Source of the DNA: Elusimicrobiota bacterium
GTDB taxonomy: Bacteria; Elusimicrobiota; Elusimicrobia; UBA1565; UBA9628
NCBI GenBank assembly: GCA_016234805.1
Contig: JACRNU010000055.1
Coordinates: 38,961-102,960, forward strand
DNA length: 64,000 nt
Direction: 5' to 3'
Numbering within the stretch: the stretch's first letter is position 1; every line of letters begins with the position of its first letter. The notes under the pieces were generated by a model. It was not told the DNA's origin. It worked only from the letters and a program-made list of their open reading frames with translations, and did no database searches. The translations under genes and the position numbers were made by a program. Positions 8,024 through 15,863 of this stretch are shown here, piece by piece.

Positions 8024-10417
8024 ATGAAGACCCGAATCCTCGGCAAAATCTTCTCAGCCGCCATCGCCCTGAGCCTGGCGGCCCAGCCCGCCCTGGCAGC
8101 CGTGCCCCAGCGCATCCTCTACCAGGGCACCCTGCGCCAGACAGGGGGCCTCTACACCGGCAACGCCACCTTCCTCTTCCGCATCACCAACTCCTCGGGC
8201 GGCACCGAGTATTGGAACTCAGGCTCCACCGTGGTGGCCGTGACCTCCGGGCTATTCCGCTATCCGTTGGGCACCGACAATCCCGGCACCGGGCCCGACG
8301 AATCCGCCTCCTTCCTCACCATCGACTGGTCCAACATCTCCCCCTACATCGAAGTCACCGTGAACGGCAACCTCCGCTCCCCGCGCGAGGAGATACAGTC
8401 GGTCCCCTACGCCATCTTCAACTCGGCCGCGACCGACTCGGTCAACCCCAGGGTCATGCGCTCCGGAGACACCATGACCGGCCAGCTCACCCTCTACGGC
8501 TCCACCCTCACCGTGACCGGCAACGCCTTCTCGGTCGGCGTCTCGACCCTGGTGGTCAAGGACGGCAACGTCGGCATCGGAACGTCAAGTCCCTCCACCA
8601 CGCTTCATGTCTCGGGCACCGCCCCCTCCATCCGTCTGGAGCACACAAGCGGCCCGGACATCACCATGCACACCAATGACGGCAGCGGATTTGCCGGGAT
8701 CAAGATCACCGAAGGGACGAACCTCCTGAGCATCCAGGATTCCGGCGACACGGTCCTGGGGCGCGCCAGCGGCAGCGTCGGCATCGGCATCTCGAACCCC
8801 TCCAGCAAGCTCCACGTCCTCAACGGGGACATCCGCATCTCGACGAACGACGCGGTCAGCCGAGGCATCATCTTCAAGGATGGGACGACCCAGACCACCG
8901 CGGCCATGGGCGGCAACCTCTGGGCGGACCGAGGATCCAACGATATTTCCAACACCAACACGGCCAAGGTGGGCATCGGCATCACGAACCCCTCCTTCAC
9001 GCTCGATGTCAACGGCTCCGTCAACACGTCGGATGCGCGGGGTCTCTATCAGCTCGGCGCCAGGGTGTTCGCCTCGAGCAACACGAATGTCCTCGCCGGC
9101 GAAACCGCCGGCGCCGCATCCCAGGCGGACGCTTTCGACAACGTGTTCGTGGGCTCATCCGCCGGCGACGACAACACCAGCGGCGACGACAACGTCTTCA
9201 TCGGCTACAGCGCGGGCGACGGCAATACCACCGGCATCCGGAACACCTTCATCGGCAGCAACGCGGGCGCCTCGAACATCAGCGGCAGCAGGAACGTCTT
9301 CCTAGGCTATCAGGCGGGGTTCAGCGAGACGAACTCGGACAAGCTCTACATCGACAACTCCAACGCCGCCTCCCCCCTCATCTGGGGAGACTTCAACACG
9401 AACGTCGTGAACGTGACCGGCTCCCTGGGCATCGGATTGACGAACCCTTCAGGCTCTTTCGAGACATTCAACGACGTCAACGCCCCCTCGCTCATGAACA
9501 TCAGCAATCCTAATGCGGGAACCGTGGCCTACTCGGAACTCAACCTCCGCAACGACTCCGGAGCCCAAAGCGGCTTGAGGATCACGGCGATGGGCACAGG
9601 GTTCACGACCGCGGAACCCTTCGTGCAGGACGCCGGAGCCGTGATCGCGGACCTGAACCTCTCGGGCGGCCTGTCCGTGGGGTCCCGGGCCGCCGCCCCG
9701 GTACGGTTCTACGCCAACGGAACCGAATACATGCGCCTTACCAGCGGCGGCCTCATCGGGATGGGCGCCCCGAGCCCGTCCGCAAGCTACCGATTGACCC
9801 TGCGGGGCGATGGCTCCGTGTCCCCGCTGGGCGGCCTCGCCATGTACGCGGGCGCCAACAGCGGGGCGTTCCTCGGCTACCCCACCGCTGCGAACACCGT
9901 GGACTTCGAACTCTGGAACGCGAACAACGGCTACTTGAGGTTCGGCGCGAACAACGCCGAACAGATGCGCATCACGAACGCGGGCATCGTGGATATGCCC
10001 AACCAGTCCGCGGCCCGCGCCTACCGGTCCGGGTCGGTCCAGTCGATCCCGGACGTCGGCTTCACCCAGGTCCAGCTCAACGGCGAGGACTTCGACCGCC
10101 AGAACGAGTTCGACACCGGGGCCTACACCTTCACGGCCACCCGCGCGGGGTACTACTCCGTCAGCGGCACGGTCACCTATACGGGCCTGACGGACCAGAT
10201 GTGGTTCTGCGCCCTGATCTATAAGAACGGGGGGATGGTCGCTAGGAACAACGTCGGCGCCAGCGGCGCGAACGACCAGAGCAGCACCGTCACCACCGTG
10301 GTCTATCTTGCGGTCGGGGACAACATCGCGCTCTACACCTATCAGAACAGCGGCGGTGCCAAGAACATCAATTTCGGCACGGCAGAGACCTACCTGTCCG
10401 TCGTCAAACAGCTCTAG
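8024..10417 (+). CDS. Large secreted fibre-like protein with GIGxxxP repeats and C1q-like C-terminus
   Basis: 797 residues. Signal peptide at 1-26 (AAIALSLAAQPALA). An N-terminal beta domain follows (QRILYQGTLRQTGG...). The middle has repeated VGIGTSSPSTTLHV-type units (residues about 185, 255, 315, 467, plus a weaker GMGAPSPS near 580), like tail-fibre and adhesin shafts. Between them is a head-like stretch of short repeats (NVFVGSSAGDDN, NVFIGYSAGDGN, NTFIGSNAGASN, NVFLGYQAG; about 376-430), as in trimeric autotransporter heads. The last 130 residues look like a C1q/TNF-type jelly-roll: TGAYTFTATRAGYYSVSGTV, FCALIYKNGG, YLAVGDNIALYTYQ. No S74 peptidase end is present. Probably a trimeric surface fibre; ligand unknown. 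Confidence 0.7.
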   Translation: MKTRILGKIFSAAIALSLAAQPALAAVPQRILYQGTLRQTGGLYTGNATFLFRITNSSGGTEYWNSGSTVVAVTSGLFRYPLGTDNPGTGPDESASFLTIDWSNISPYIEVTVNGNLRSPREEIQSVPYAIFNSAATDSVNPRVMRSGDTMTGQLTLYGSTLTVTGNAFSVGVSTLVVKDGNVGIGTSSPSTTLHVSGTAPSIRLEHTSGPDITMHTNDGSGFAGIKITEGTNLLSIQDSGDTVLGRASGSVGIGISNPSSKLHVLNGDIRISTNDAVSRGIIFKDGTTQTTAAMGGNLWADRGSNDISNTNTAKVGIGITNPSFTLDVNGSVNTSDARGLYQLGARVFASSNTNVLAGETAGAASQADAFDNVFVGSSAGDDNTSGDDNVFIGYSAGDGNTTGIRNTFIGSNAGASNISGSRNVFLGYQAGFSETNSDKLYIDNSNAASPLIWGDFNTNVVNVTGSLGIGLTNPSGSFETFNDVNAPSLMNISNPNAGTVAYSELNLRNDSGAQSGLRITAMGTGFTTAEPFVQDAGAVIADLNLSGGLSVGSRAAAPVRFYANGTEYMRLTSGGLIGMGAPSPSASYRLTLRGDGSVSPLGGLAMYAGANSGAFLGYPTAANTVDFELWNANNGYLRFGANNAEQMRITNAGIVDMPNQSAARAYRSGSVQSIPDVGFTQVQLNGEDFDRQNEFDTGAYTFTATRAGYYSVSGTVTYTGLTDQMWFCALIYKNGGMVARNNVGASGANDQSSTVTTVVYLAVGDNIALYTYQNSGGAKNINFGTAETYLSVVKQL

Positions 10418-10816
10418 GAAGGCGGGAGCCTCGGACAGGTCGTAGGCGTATTCGACCGGCCCGGCGTCGGGACAGCGATTCCGAGAGGCCCCCTGGACGT
10501 GCAGAGCGGCTCGGCCAAGCTGGTGGTCACGAACACCGCCTCCATCCCCGACACAGGGAGCCTCGCGCTGGAGACCCTGGTGACGGGCCAGCACGGGGTC
10601 CTCACCGTCGTCGAGGACACCGGCAACTGCGCCGGGCAGGTCTACATCAGGGGCGCGATCAACGCCTCCACGATCCTCTCGGACCCGCTCGCCTGCCTTG
10701 CCACGAGCGACACGCCAGGAAGGGTCTCCATCATCGCGGACGGAGACGGCACCTACACCTTGAAGAACAACCGGGGCGCTGCGAGGACATACTCCCTCCT
10801 CTATAACGGCTTCTAG
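10418..10816 (+). pseudogene. Remnant of a second fibre-like protein
   Basis: Directly after the TAG of the large fibre gene the same frame stays open to 10816. From about 10469 it reads GVGTAIPRGPLDVQSGSAKL, the same GIG-x-P/LDV repeat type as the intact gene, then about 100 residues of beta-rich sequence ending RTYSLLYNGF. It lacks a signal peptide and the rest of the shaft. A GTG at 10499 could start a 105-residue protein but has no clear ribosome-binding site. It looks like the 3' end of a decayed or recombined paralogue. The first 50 bases are an unrelated chimeric scrap (see the repeat at 10433). Confidence 0.55.
10433..10471 (+). repeat. Chimeric scrap of hipA sequence
   Basis: Bases 10433-10448 are identical to 11770-11785 (16 bases), and bases 10441-10471 are identical to 12126-12156 (31 bases). 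Both source sites lie in the hipA-like gene and are in the same orientation as this copy. The two matches overlap by the 8 bases CGTAGGCG. On the complementary strand the scrap would encode PDAGPVEYAY joined to AYDLS, two motifs that are over 100 residues apart in the intact protein. Confidence 0.8.
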
Positions 10817-10844
10817 GCTCGGCCCTCCGCCTTGCGAATGGTGG

Positions 10845-11120
10845 TCATTGAGATTTCAAGAAGCGCCGGATATCGTCATGGCTCCCATAAAGCAGGTATC
10901 TTATCGTGCCTTCGCGGCGCAGATACAGGACCCGGTCATGGATGTCCACGCGGAACTCGAAGAATTGGTCCCTGAGGTGCTTCATCCGGAGTCCCCTATG
11001 GAACCGGCCGGCCTCCCAGGCGGCCTCGAACTTGGCTACGGCGCCGTACAGACGCAGGGCTTGGCCGCGGGAAAGCGAACCGATAGTCGCGTGGAACGAC
11101 TTCGCGTAGTCGAATCGCAC
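10845..11120 (-). CDS. RelE/ParE-type toxin
   Basis: 91 residues. Compact RelE-fold pattern: N-terminal helices (SFHATIGSLSRGQALRLYGAV), then MKHLRDQFFEFRVDIHDRV and LYLRREGTIRYLLYGSHDDIRRF, matching the strand and basic-residue layout of RelE/HigB/ParE toxins. Family members cleave ribosome-bound mRNA or block gyrase; which applies here is not clear. It lies 4 bases after the AbrB-type gene, so antitoxin precedes toxin as in standard modules. Confidence 0.75.
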   Translation of the reverse strand: MRFDYAKSFHATIGSLSRGQALRLYGAVAKFEAAWEAGRFHRGLRMKHLRDQFFEFRVDIHDRVLYLRREGTIRYLLYGSHDDIRRFLKSQ

Positions 11121-11124
11121 TTGG

Positions 11125-11409
11125 TCAGCGCAGCTTCAGCCGCGACTTGAGGTGCCGCAGGGAAGCCTGGGAGTCGAGCCCTGCCGCGGCCGGAGGCTGG
11201 GCAGCCAGTATTCGGATCTTCGCCCATTCCTCTTCGGTGAAGGGATCGCTGGTGGGGACCGGCTCGATCCTGGTCAGGGCCACGCGGTTGCCTTCGACGA
11301 TGAATCCTACCAAGTCGCGGGCCTCCTTGAAGCCGAGGGCCTTTCGGACGGCCTTGGGAAGCGTCACCTGCGCTTTATTGCCTAGTTGGCTGAAATACAT
11401 GTGCTCCAT
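11125..11409 (-). CDS. AbrB/SpoVT-type antitoxin
   Basis: 94 residues from the ATG at 11409; GAGGAGG lies 5 bases upstream, which decides this start over the TTG further out. Residues 5-50 form the swapped-hairpin AbrB/MazE domain: SQLGNKAQVTLPKAVRKALG followed by DLVGFIVEGNRVALTR. The C-terminal 40 residues (from PFTEEEWAKIRILA) would wrap the toxin. Predicted role: binds its own promoter and neutralises the RelE-like protein downstream. The 123 bases before it contain no other gene. Confidence 0.8.
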   Translation of the reverse strand: MEHMYFSQLGNKAQVTLPKAVRKALGFKEARDLVGFIVEGNRVALTRIEPVPTSDPFTEEEWAKIRILAAQPPAAAGLDSQASLRHLKSRLKLR

Positions 11410-11532
11410 GTTCCTCCTCAATTGTCGGGAATCTGAGAATTCCTACTAATAGTCTACCGGCTGCCGTCCGGCCTGTCAAGGGGGCCCGACCTTCTCCCCC
11501 AGGCGAACCCATCGGGACGCCGCTCGCCTGGT

Positions 11533-12756
11533 TCAGGACAGCTTCGGGAAGGAGGACGCGATCCGGCGGGCGCAGGCCTTCGAGACGCCGGCCCGGGAGG
11601 CAACGACGGCCCAACGGCCGACGGAGGCTCGGACCTCTTCGATGATGGCGAGGGCCTGGGGCTTGGACACGCCGGCGGCCTCGGCCAGGCGGAGGAGGTG
11701 CGCCCTGTCGGGATTCTTTCCCTCTCCGGCGAGCGTCATCGAATGCTCGCCGCCGGGGCCGGAGGCGTAGGACAGGTCGTAGGCGGGAGAAAGCGTCCAG
11801 TCTCCGCTCGCGGAGTCCATGAGGAACGCGAAGTTCTTCACGTGGTCGTCCCGGTTATGGGCCGCAACATTGAACACCCCCCTTCGAAAGGCCCGAAGGA
11901 CGGCCTGGTGATCGCGCGTCAACACCGAGGCCGCCTTGAAGAGGTCGGCGTAATCGGCCGACGGGACGCGAAAATCAGCCTGAATGAGATTGCCGAAGGT
12001 ATGGACATGGATCCGCCGGCTGCGGTCGCGGTCGAACCGCTTGACCCCGAAGAAGAGCTCCCCGGCGGAAGTCTCGAAAAGACGCGTCGGAGGCATGTCG
12101 ATGCCGGCCGCGAAGGCCATGAGGCCGTAGGCGTATTCGACCGGCCCGGCGTCGGGCATGTCTTTCTTGGCCGCGAACTTGACGATCCAATGTTCGAATC
12201 CTTCCGGCAGGTCGTCCTCGCCGGAGAGGAGGCGGTCCCCATGCACGCCGACCAGCACCTTGGGCCGGGCGCCTCCCGGAGAGCCGCCCGCCCGCAGGAG
12301 CTGGGGCAGCACGTCTACGGCGGCGCCGGAGAGGATCTCTTGAGACCGGCGGGCGAGGTCGTGCAAATCGAAGGCTCCGGCGCCGGAGTCCCCCTGCTCG
12401 GTTGGAGGGTGGTAGGTCAGCGCGCCCATCGTCTTCGTGCCCAGCCATGAAAGACGGTCCAAGGGGCTGACAACGGCCGGGTCCATGCCCCTTGAACGGA
12501 GATGCCGGTCCATGAGCAGCAAGCCCCAGCCATCGGGCAAGGAGTCGTCGAAAAGCCCCGGCAGCGGCCCGAAGGCATGGTCCGCATGCTCGAAGAGCCC
12601 CGCCTGGAAAGGCAGGCGGAAGGGCGAGAGATTCAACCCCGAGGCGAGGAACCCGGGCGCGTACTCGAAATAGACCCGTCTTCGCTCCTCGGCCAGGGCG
12701 CCGACGAAGAGCGGCTCGCCTGGGCCGGCCGCGAGTCGAACCTGGAGCTTCTTCAG
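11533..12756 (-). CDS. hipA: HipA-like serine/threonine kinase toxin (probable CTG start)
   Basis: 407 residues if started at the CTG at 12756. The conserved N-terminal HipA domain (KKLQVRLAAGPGEPLFVGAL, then RRVYFEYAPGFLASGLNLSP) would be lost if the first ATG/GTG/TTG start, a TTG at 12636, were used. The CTG overlaps the TGA of the upstream hipB-like gene (CTGA), with GAGAGG about 6 bases upstream. Later motifs fit the HipA kinase: GGSPGGARPKVLV (P-loop-like), HWIVKF, HNRDDHVKN (catalytic), LSPAYDLSYA (metal-binding Asp). HipA phosphorylates glutamyl-tRNA synthetase in E. coli; the target here is unknown. Confidence 0.85.
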   Translation of the reverse strand: MKKLQVRLAAGPGEPLFVGALAEERRRVYFEYAPGFLASGLNLSPFRLPFQAGLFEHADHAFGPLPGLFDDSLPDGWGLLLMDRHLRSRGMDPAVVSPLDRLSWLGTKTMGALTYHPPTEQGDSGAGAFDLHDLARRSQEILSGAAVDVLPQLLRAGGSPGGARPKVLVGVHGDRLLSGEDDLPEGFEHWIVKFAAKKDMPDAGPVEYAYGLMAFAAGIDMPPTRLFETSAGELFFGVKRFDRDRSRRIHVHTFGNLIQADFRVPSADYADLFKAASVLTRDHQAVLRAFRRGVFNVAAHNRDDHVKNFAFLMDSASGDWTLSPAYDLSYASGPGGEHSMTLAGEGKNPDRAHLLRLAEAAGVSKPQALAIIEEVRASVGRWAVVASRAGVSKACARRIASSFPKLS

Positions 12757-13055
12757 ACCCGGCCTCTCTTGCGGGTCGGCGCTGCGGCGCGCTCATCGAG
12801 TTCCGCGAGGCTCCGCGCCGCGGGCGGCTGGAACAGCCCGCCGAATTCCTCCAGGCGGGCCAAGGCGTGCGCGGCCTTGAGGACCAGCTCCAGTGAGGCC
12901 TTGCCCGCGTTCTCGAACCGCTTGAGGGACGCGGCCGAGATGCCGGAGCGTTTCGCCATGGTTTGCCGAGTCCAGCCTTTGAGCAGCCGAAGCGCGCGCA
13001 TGCGCTCAGCCAGAGCCTTGCCCATCTCAGCGGGCGCCATCGGCAACAGGGTCAT
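12753..13055 (-). CDS. hipB: HipB-like XRE-family antitoxin
   Basis: 100 residues from the ATG at 13055; an alternative ATG lies at 13064. The 13055 start is favoured because AAAGGA is then about 8 bases upstream. A helix-turn-helix fills residues 10-65: AERMRALRLLKGWTRQTMAK, then GISAASLKRFENAGKASLEL. Arg/Lys-rich tail. It should repress the operon and hold the HipA kinase inactive. Its TGA overlaps the CTG start of hipA. Confidence 0.85.
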   Translation of the reverse strand: MTLLPMAPAEMGKALAERMRALRLLKGWTRQTMAKRSGISAASLKRFENAGKASLELVLKAAHALARLEEFGGLFQPPAARSLAELDERAAAPTRKRGRV

Positions 13056-13075
13056 CGCGCTCATCCTTTGAGTGT

Positions 13076-13104
13076 ATTGTATATGATGAATCAATAAAAG
13101 TCAA
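13076..13104 (-). promoter_or_regulatory. Promoter of the hipBA operon
   Basis: Reading leftward: TTGACT (13104-13099), 17 bases, TACAAT (13081-13076), a near-consensus promoter. Transcription would start near 13069, just ahead of the antitoxin start. The surrounding 13056-13175 is strikingly AT-rich. No clear HipB-type operator palindrome was found. The bases from 13105 to 13240 hold no gene. Confidence 0.75.
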
Positions 13105-13240
13105 TATGTTGTCTGTTGATAGGATTATTTCCATATTACAGATAATCAATTGTCTACTATTATTTGACCAGCGTGCCTGATCGAACTCGGGCGCCTTCGG
13201 CTCGGCTCAGTCGGAGAGGACGGCGCTCCATCTCGGCGGT

Positions 13241-14365
13241 TCAGGGAGGAGGCAGCCTCAGCCAGAAGGTGCTGCCCTCGCCGGGCGTGCTCTCCACGCT
13301 CACGCTGCCGCCGTGGGCCTCCGCGATCCTCTTGACCAGGGCCAGGCCCAGGCCCAGGCCGCGGACCTTGCGGGTCATGAAGTCCGCGATCTGGTAGAAG
13401 GCGTCGAAGATGGTGAGCCTCTGGTCCAAGGGCACGCCTTCGCCGGTGTCCTTGACCGCGAACTCGACCCCGGTCGGGGAGGACTGGACCACGATGTCCA
13501 CGGAGCCGTTCTGCTTGTTGAACCGGATGGCGTTCAAGACCAGGTGGCGCAGGGCCTTGGCCAGGAGCTCCCGATCGGCCATGACGTGCGCGGGCTCGCC
13601 TGCCATGAAGGCCGTGACCTTGATGCCGCGGGCCTTCCACTCGGGCCCGGTCTCCTCCACCACCCGCTGGACCAGGGGAGCGACCTCCACATCGGTCTTC
13701 TCCACGTCGAGGCCGGGGTCCTGGATCTCGGCGAAGCTCACGATGTCTTCCACGACCTCGCGCAGGCGGCGTGCTCCGTCCATGGCGGTCTTGAGCTTCT
13801 CGGCCGAGCACTGGGGGTCGGCCTGGTTCTTGACCGCGGCTTCGATGCAGCCGAGGATCTGGGCCATGGGGGTGCGCAGTTCGTGGCTGACTCGGCAGAT
13901 GAAGCCTTCCTTGAGCTGCTCCATCCTTTTGAGCTCCTGATAGGCGGCCTGCAGCTCCTCCCGGAGGTGGCGTTCCGTGGCGAGCTCTTCCTTGGTGGCG
14001 CGGGCCTCGACGCAGCGGCGCACCACGGTGCGCAGCTCATCCTTGGTCACGGGCTTGCGGATGTAGTCGTAAGCCCCCTCCTTGACCGCGGCGATGGCGG
14101 TGTCCAGGGAAGGCGCGCCTGTCATGAGGATGACGTCCGTGGAGGGCGAGCGGGTCTTGACCCCGCGGATGAGCTCGATGCCGGACATGCCCGGCATCAT
14201 GAGGTCGGTCAGGACGATGTCGTAGTGGGCGATGAGCTTATCGAGCGCCTGCGCGCCGGATGAGGCCTCCTCCACGGGATAGCCCTCTCCCCGGAGGATC
14301 TTGGCGCACATGAAGAGGAGGTCCGCGTCGTCGTCGACCACCAGGATGGTCTGGTTGCGCGCCAT
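13241..14365 (-). CDS. Receiver-histidine kinase hybrid
   Basis: 374 residues, cytosolic, with no membrane segment. Residues 1-120 form a receiver (ILVVDDDADLL; phospho-acceptor Asp54 in VLTDLMMPGM; Lys of YIRKPV). A short coiled coil follows (about 121-155), then HisKA with His161 in VSHELRTPMAQIL and a HATPase domain: NAIRFNKQNG (N-box, first Asn of the motif kept), DTGEGVP and GLGLGLALV. A receiver placed before the kinase suggests input by phosphotransfer from another kinase rather than a sensor domain. It is transcribed divergently from the alkyl-DHAP-synthase-like gene. Confidence 0.9.
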   Translation of the reverse strand: MARNQTILVVDDDADLLFMCAKILRGEGYPVEEASSGAQALDKLIAHYDIVLTDLMMPGMSGIELIRGVKTRSPSTDVILMTGAPSLDTAIAAVKEGAYDYIRKPVTKDELRTVVRRCVEARATKEELATERHLREELQAAYQELKRMEQLKEGFICRVSHELRTPMAQILGCIEAAVKNQADPQCSAEKLKTAMDGARRLREVVEDIVSFAEIQDPGLDVEKTDVEVAPLVQRVVEETGPEWKARGIKVTAFMAGEPAHVMADRELLAKALRHLVLNAIRFNKQNGSVDIVVQSSPTGVEFAVKDTGEGVPLDQRLTIFDAFYQIADFMTRKVRGLGLGLALVKRIAEAHGGSVSVESTPGEGSTFWLRLPPP

Positions 14366-14372
14366 GGGGCAT

Positions 14373-14401
14373 ATTTAACGCCTCTTGAACGATGAATGCA
14401 A
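14373..14401 (-). promoter_or_regulatory. Promoter of the receiver-kinase gene, leaderless
   Basis: Reading leftward: TTGCAT (14401-14396), 17 bases, TTAAAT (14378-14373), then 7 bases to the ATG at 14365. The mRNA would have almost no leader. Confidence 0.6.
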
Positions 14402-14411
14402 GCCACTTTGG

Positions 14412-14417
14412 TATAAT
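14412..14417 (+). promoter_or_regulatory. -10 box (TATAAT) of the alkyl-DHAP-synthase-like gene
   Basis: A consensus TATAAT lies 21 bases ahead of the ATG at 14439 and inside the region a longer frame from 14385 would use. This argues for the 14439 start. No good -35 is present at 16-18 bases. Confidence 0.55.
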
Positions 14418-14438
14418 CCCGCGCTTGGAAACCACACG

Positions 14439-15863
14439 ATGAGCTTGCCTTTTGCCGAGATCGGAAGGGTCCTTGGTCCCGCCCGGGTGCTCGAGGACGA
14501 GCCCACGAGGCTCGCCGCGAGCCGGGATTCCTGGCCCCAGGCCCTGGGCTGGGGCCCTGAGGAGCTTTCCCGCCGCAGGCCCGCTGCCGTGCTCAAGCCC
14601 CGCGACGAGAAGGGCGTGGCCGCGGTCCTGGCCTGGGCCTCGGCCGAGAAGCGCGGGATCATGCCCAGGGGCGCCGGCTCGGGCGTGCTGGGCGCGGCCG
14701 TGCCCCCGGGCCCTGAATCCGTGGTGCTCGACGCCTCCAGTCTCGACGAGAAATTCGAGCTCGACCTCAGGCCGGACCGGCCCTCGGTCGCGTGCGGGGC
14801 CGGGATGCTCGGCTCGAACCTCGAGTCCAGGCTCCAGGCCAAGGGCTGGTCGCTCATGCATTTTCCCCAGTCCATGGAGGACTCGACCGCCGGAGGCTGG
14901 ATCGCGACCGACTCCTTCGGCCAGCTCTCCACGCGCTACGGAGGGATCGCGGACCAGGCCCTGTGGGTCAAGGCCGCGCTCCCGGACGGGAGCTTCCGCG
15001 CCGAGGAAGCCGCCCCCCACATCGGAGCCGAGGGGACCCTGGGCGTGCTCACCGAGGTCTGCCTAGCCATCCGGCCCGCTGCCCGGTCGCGGAGCTTCCA
15101 TGCCTTCCGGTTCCGGAAACTCCGCGAAGCGCTTGATTTCTGCCGAACCAGCATGGACCAGCCGGTCCCTCCCTCGGTCCTGCGGCTCTATTGCCCGGTG
15201 GACTCGTTCTTCAACGGCCTGCGCCGCGGCCGAGGCACGGGGGGGTCATCCTCCCTTCTCGAGACAGCGCAAAGCGCGGCCCTCAGGCGCCTGGGCCTGC
15301 TGTACGCCCTCTCCCCCCTCATCGGCAGGCATTGGATCTGCGTGGCCATCTACGAGGATGAGCCCGGGTTCGCGGGCGGCGCCCCGGCTCCAGCCCCCCG
15401 CGGCTCCGGACTCGGGGACGGCCCGGCCATGAGGTGGTGGGAGAAGCGCTATCACCTGGACCGCGAGAAGCTCGAGCGCGCGTTCCTCCGAGGGTGCTTC
15501 GCGGACACGGTGGATTTTTGGGCCCCGTGGGAGGGCCTCGCGGGCCTGCATGCCGGGGTCCTCGCGGCTCTCAGGCCCCATGCCTTCGCGTTCGCGCACC
15601 TCTCCCACTTCGACCGCAGCGGCGCCTGCCTCTATGTCACGCTCGCCGGCACAGGGGCGGACAGCCACCTTCGCGCCTGGCAGGCGGCCATGGACGCGTG
15701 CGTCCGGGCCGGGGGCCGGGTCAATCACCACCACGGCGTGGGCTTGGCCAAGCTGCCCTGGCTCAAATGGGCCAAGACCGAGGAATGGCTCTCACGCTGG
15801 CAGGCGGAGAAGAAAAGGCGGGACCCTGGGAACATGTTCAACGCGGGCAAGCTATGCCGATAG
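14439..15863 (+). CDS. FAD-linked oxidase family, alkyl-DHAP-synthase-like
   Basis: 474 residues. An FAD-binding type 4 (PCMH) domain fills the first half: RRPAAVLKPRDEKGVAAVL, the PRGAGSGVLG pyrophosphate-binding loop and GAEGTLGVLTEV. The C-terminal cap ends with GRVNHHHGVGLAK, which resembles the His-rich catalytic motif of alkylglycerone-phosphate synthase, then the usual DPGNMFNAGKL ending. AGPS swaps the acyl chain of acyl-DHAP for a fatty alcohol to make ether lipids. A 2-hydroxy-acid dehydrogenase (GlcD-like) is the alternative. The gene overlaps a GDPD-family gene by 10 bases, which supports a phospholipid role. Confidence 0.72.
   Translation: MSLPFAEIGRVLGPARVLEDEPTRLAASRDSWPQALGWGPEELSRRRPAAVLKPRDEKGVAAVLAWASAEKRGIMPRGAGSGVLGAAVPPGPESVVLDASSLDEKFELDLRPDRPSVACGAGMLGSNLESRLQAKGWSLMHFPQSMEDSTAGGWIATDSFGQLSTRYGGIADQALWVKAALPDGSFRAEEAAPHIGAEGTLGVLTEVCLAIRPAARSRSFHAFRFRKLREALDFCRTSMDQPVPPSVLRLYCPVDSFFNGLRRGRGTGGSSSLLETAQSAALRRLGLLYALSPLIGRHWICVAIYEDEPGFAGGAPAPAPRGSGLGDGPAMRWWEKRYHLDREKLERAFLRGCFADTVDFWAPWEGLAGLHAGVLAALRPHAFAFAHLSHFDRSGACLYVTLAGTGADSHLRAWQAAMDACVRAGGRVNHHHGVGLAKLPWLKWAKTEEWLSRWQAEKKRRDPGNMFNAGKLCR

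Noticed and set aside
10499-10816. An independent 105-residue gene.
   Set aside because: The GIG-x-P/LDV sequence begins before its GTG, and there is no ribosome-binding site; it is better read as a remnant.
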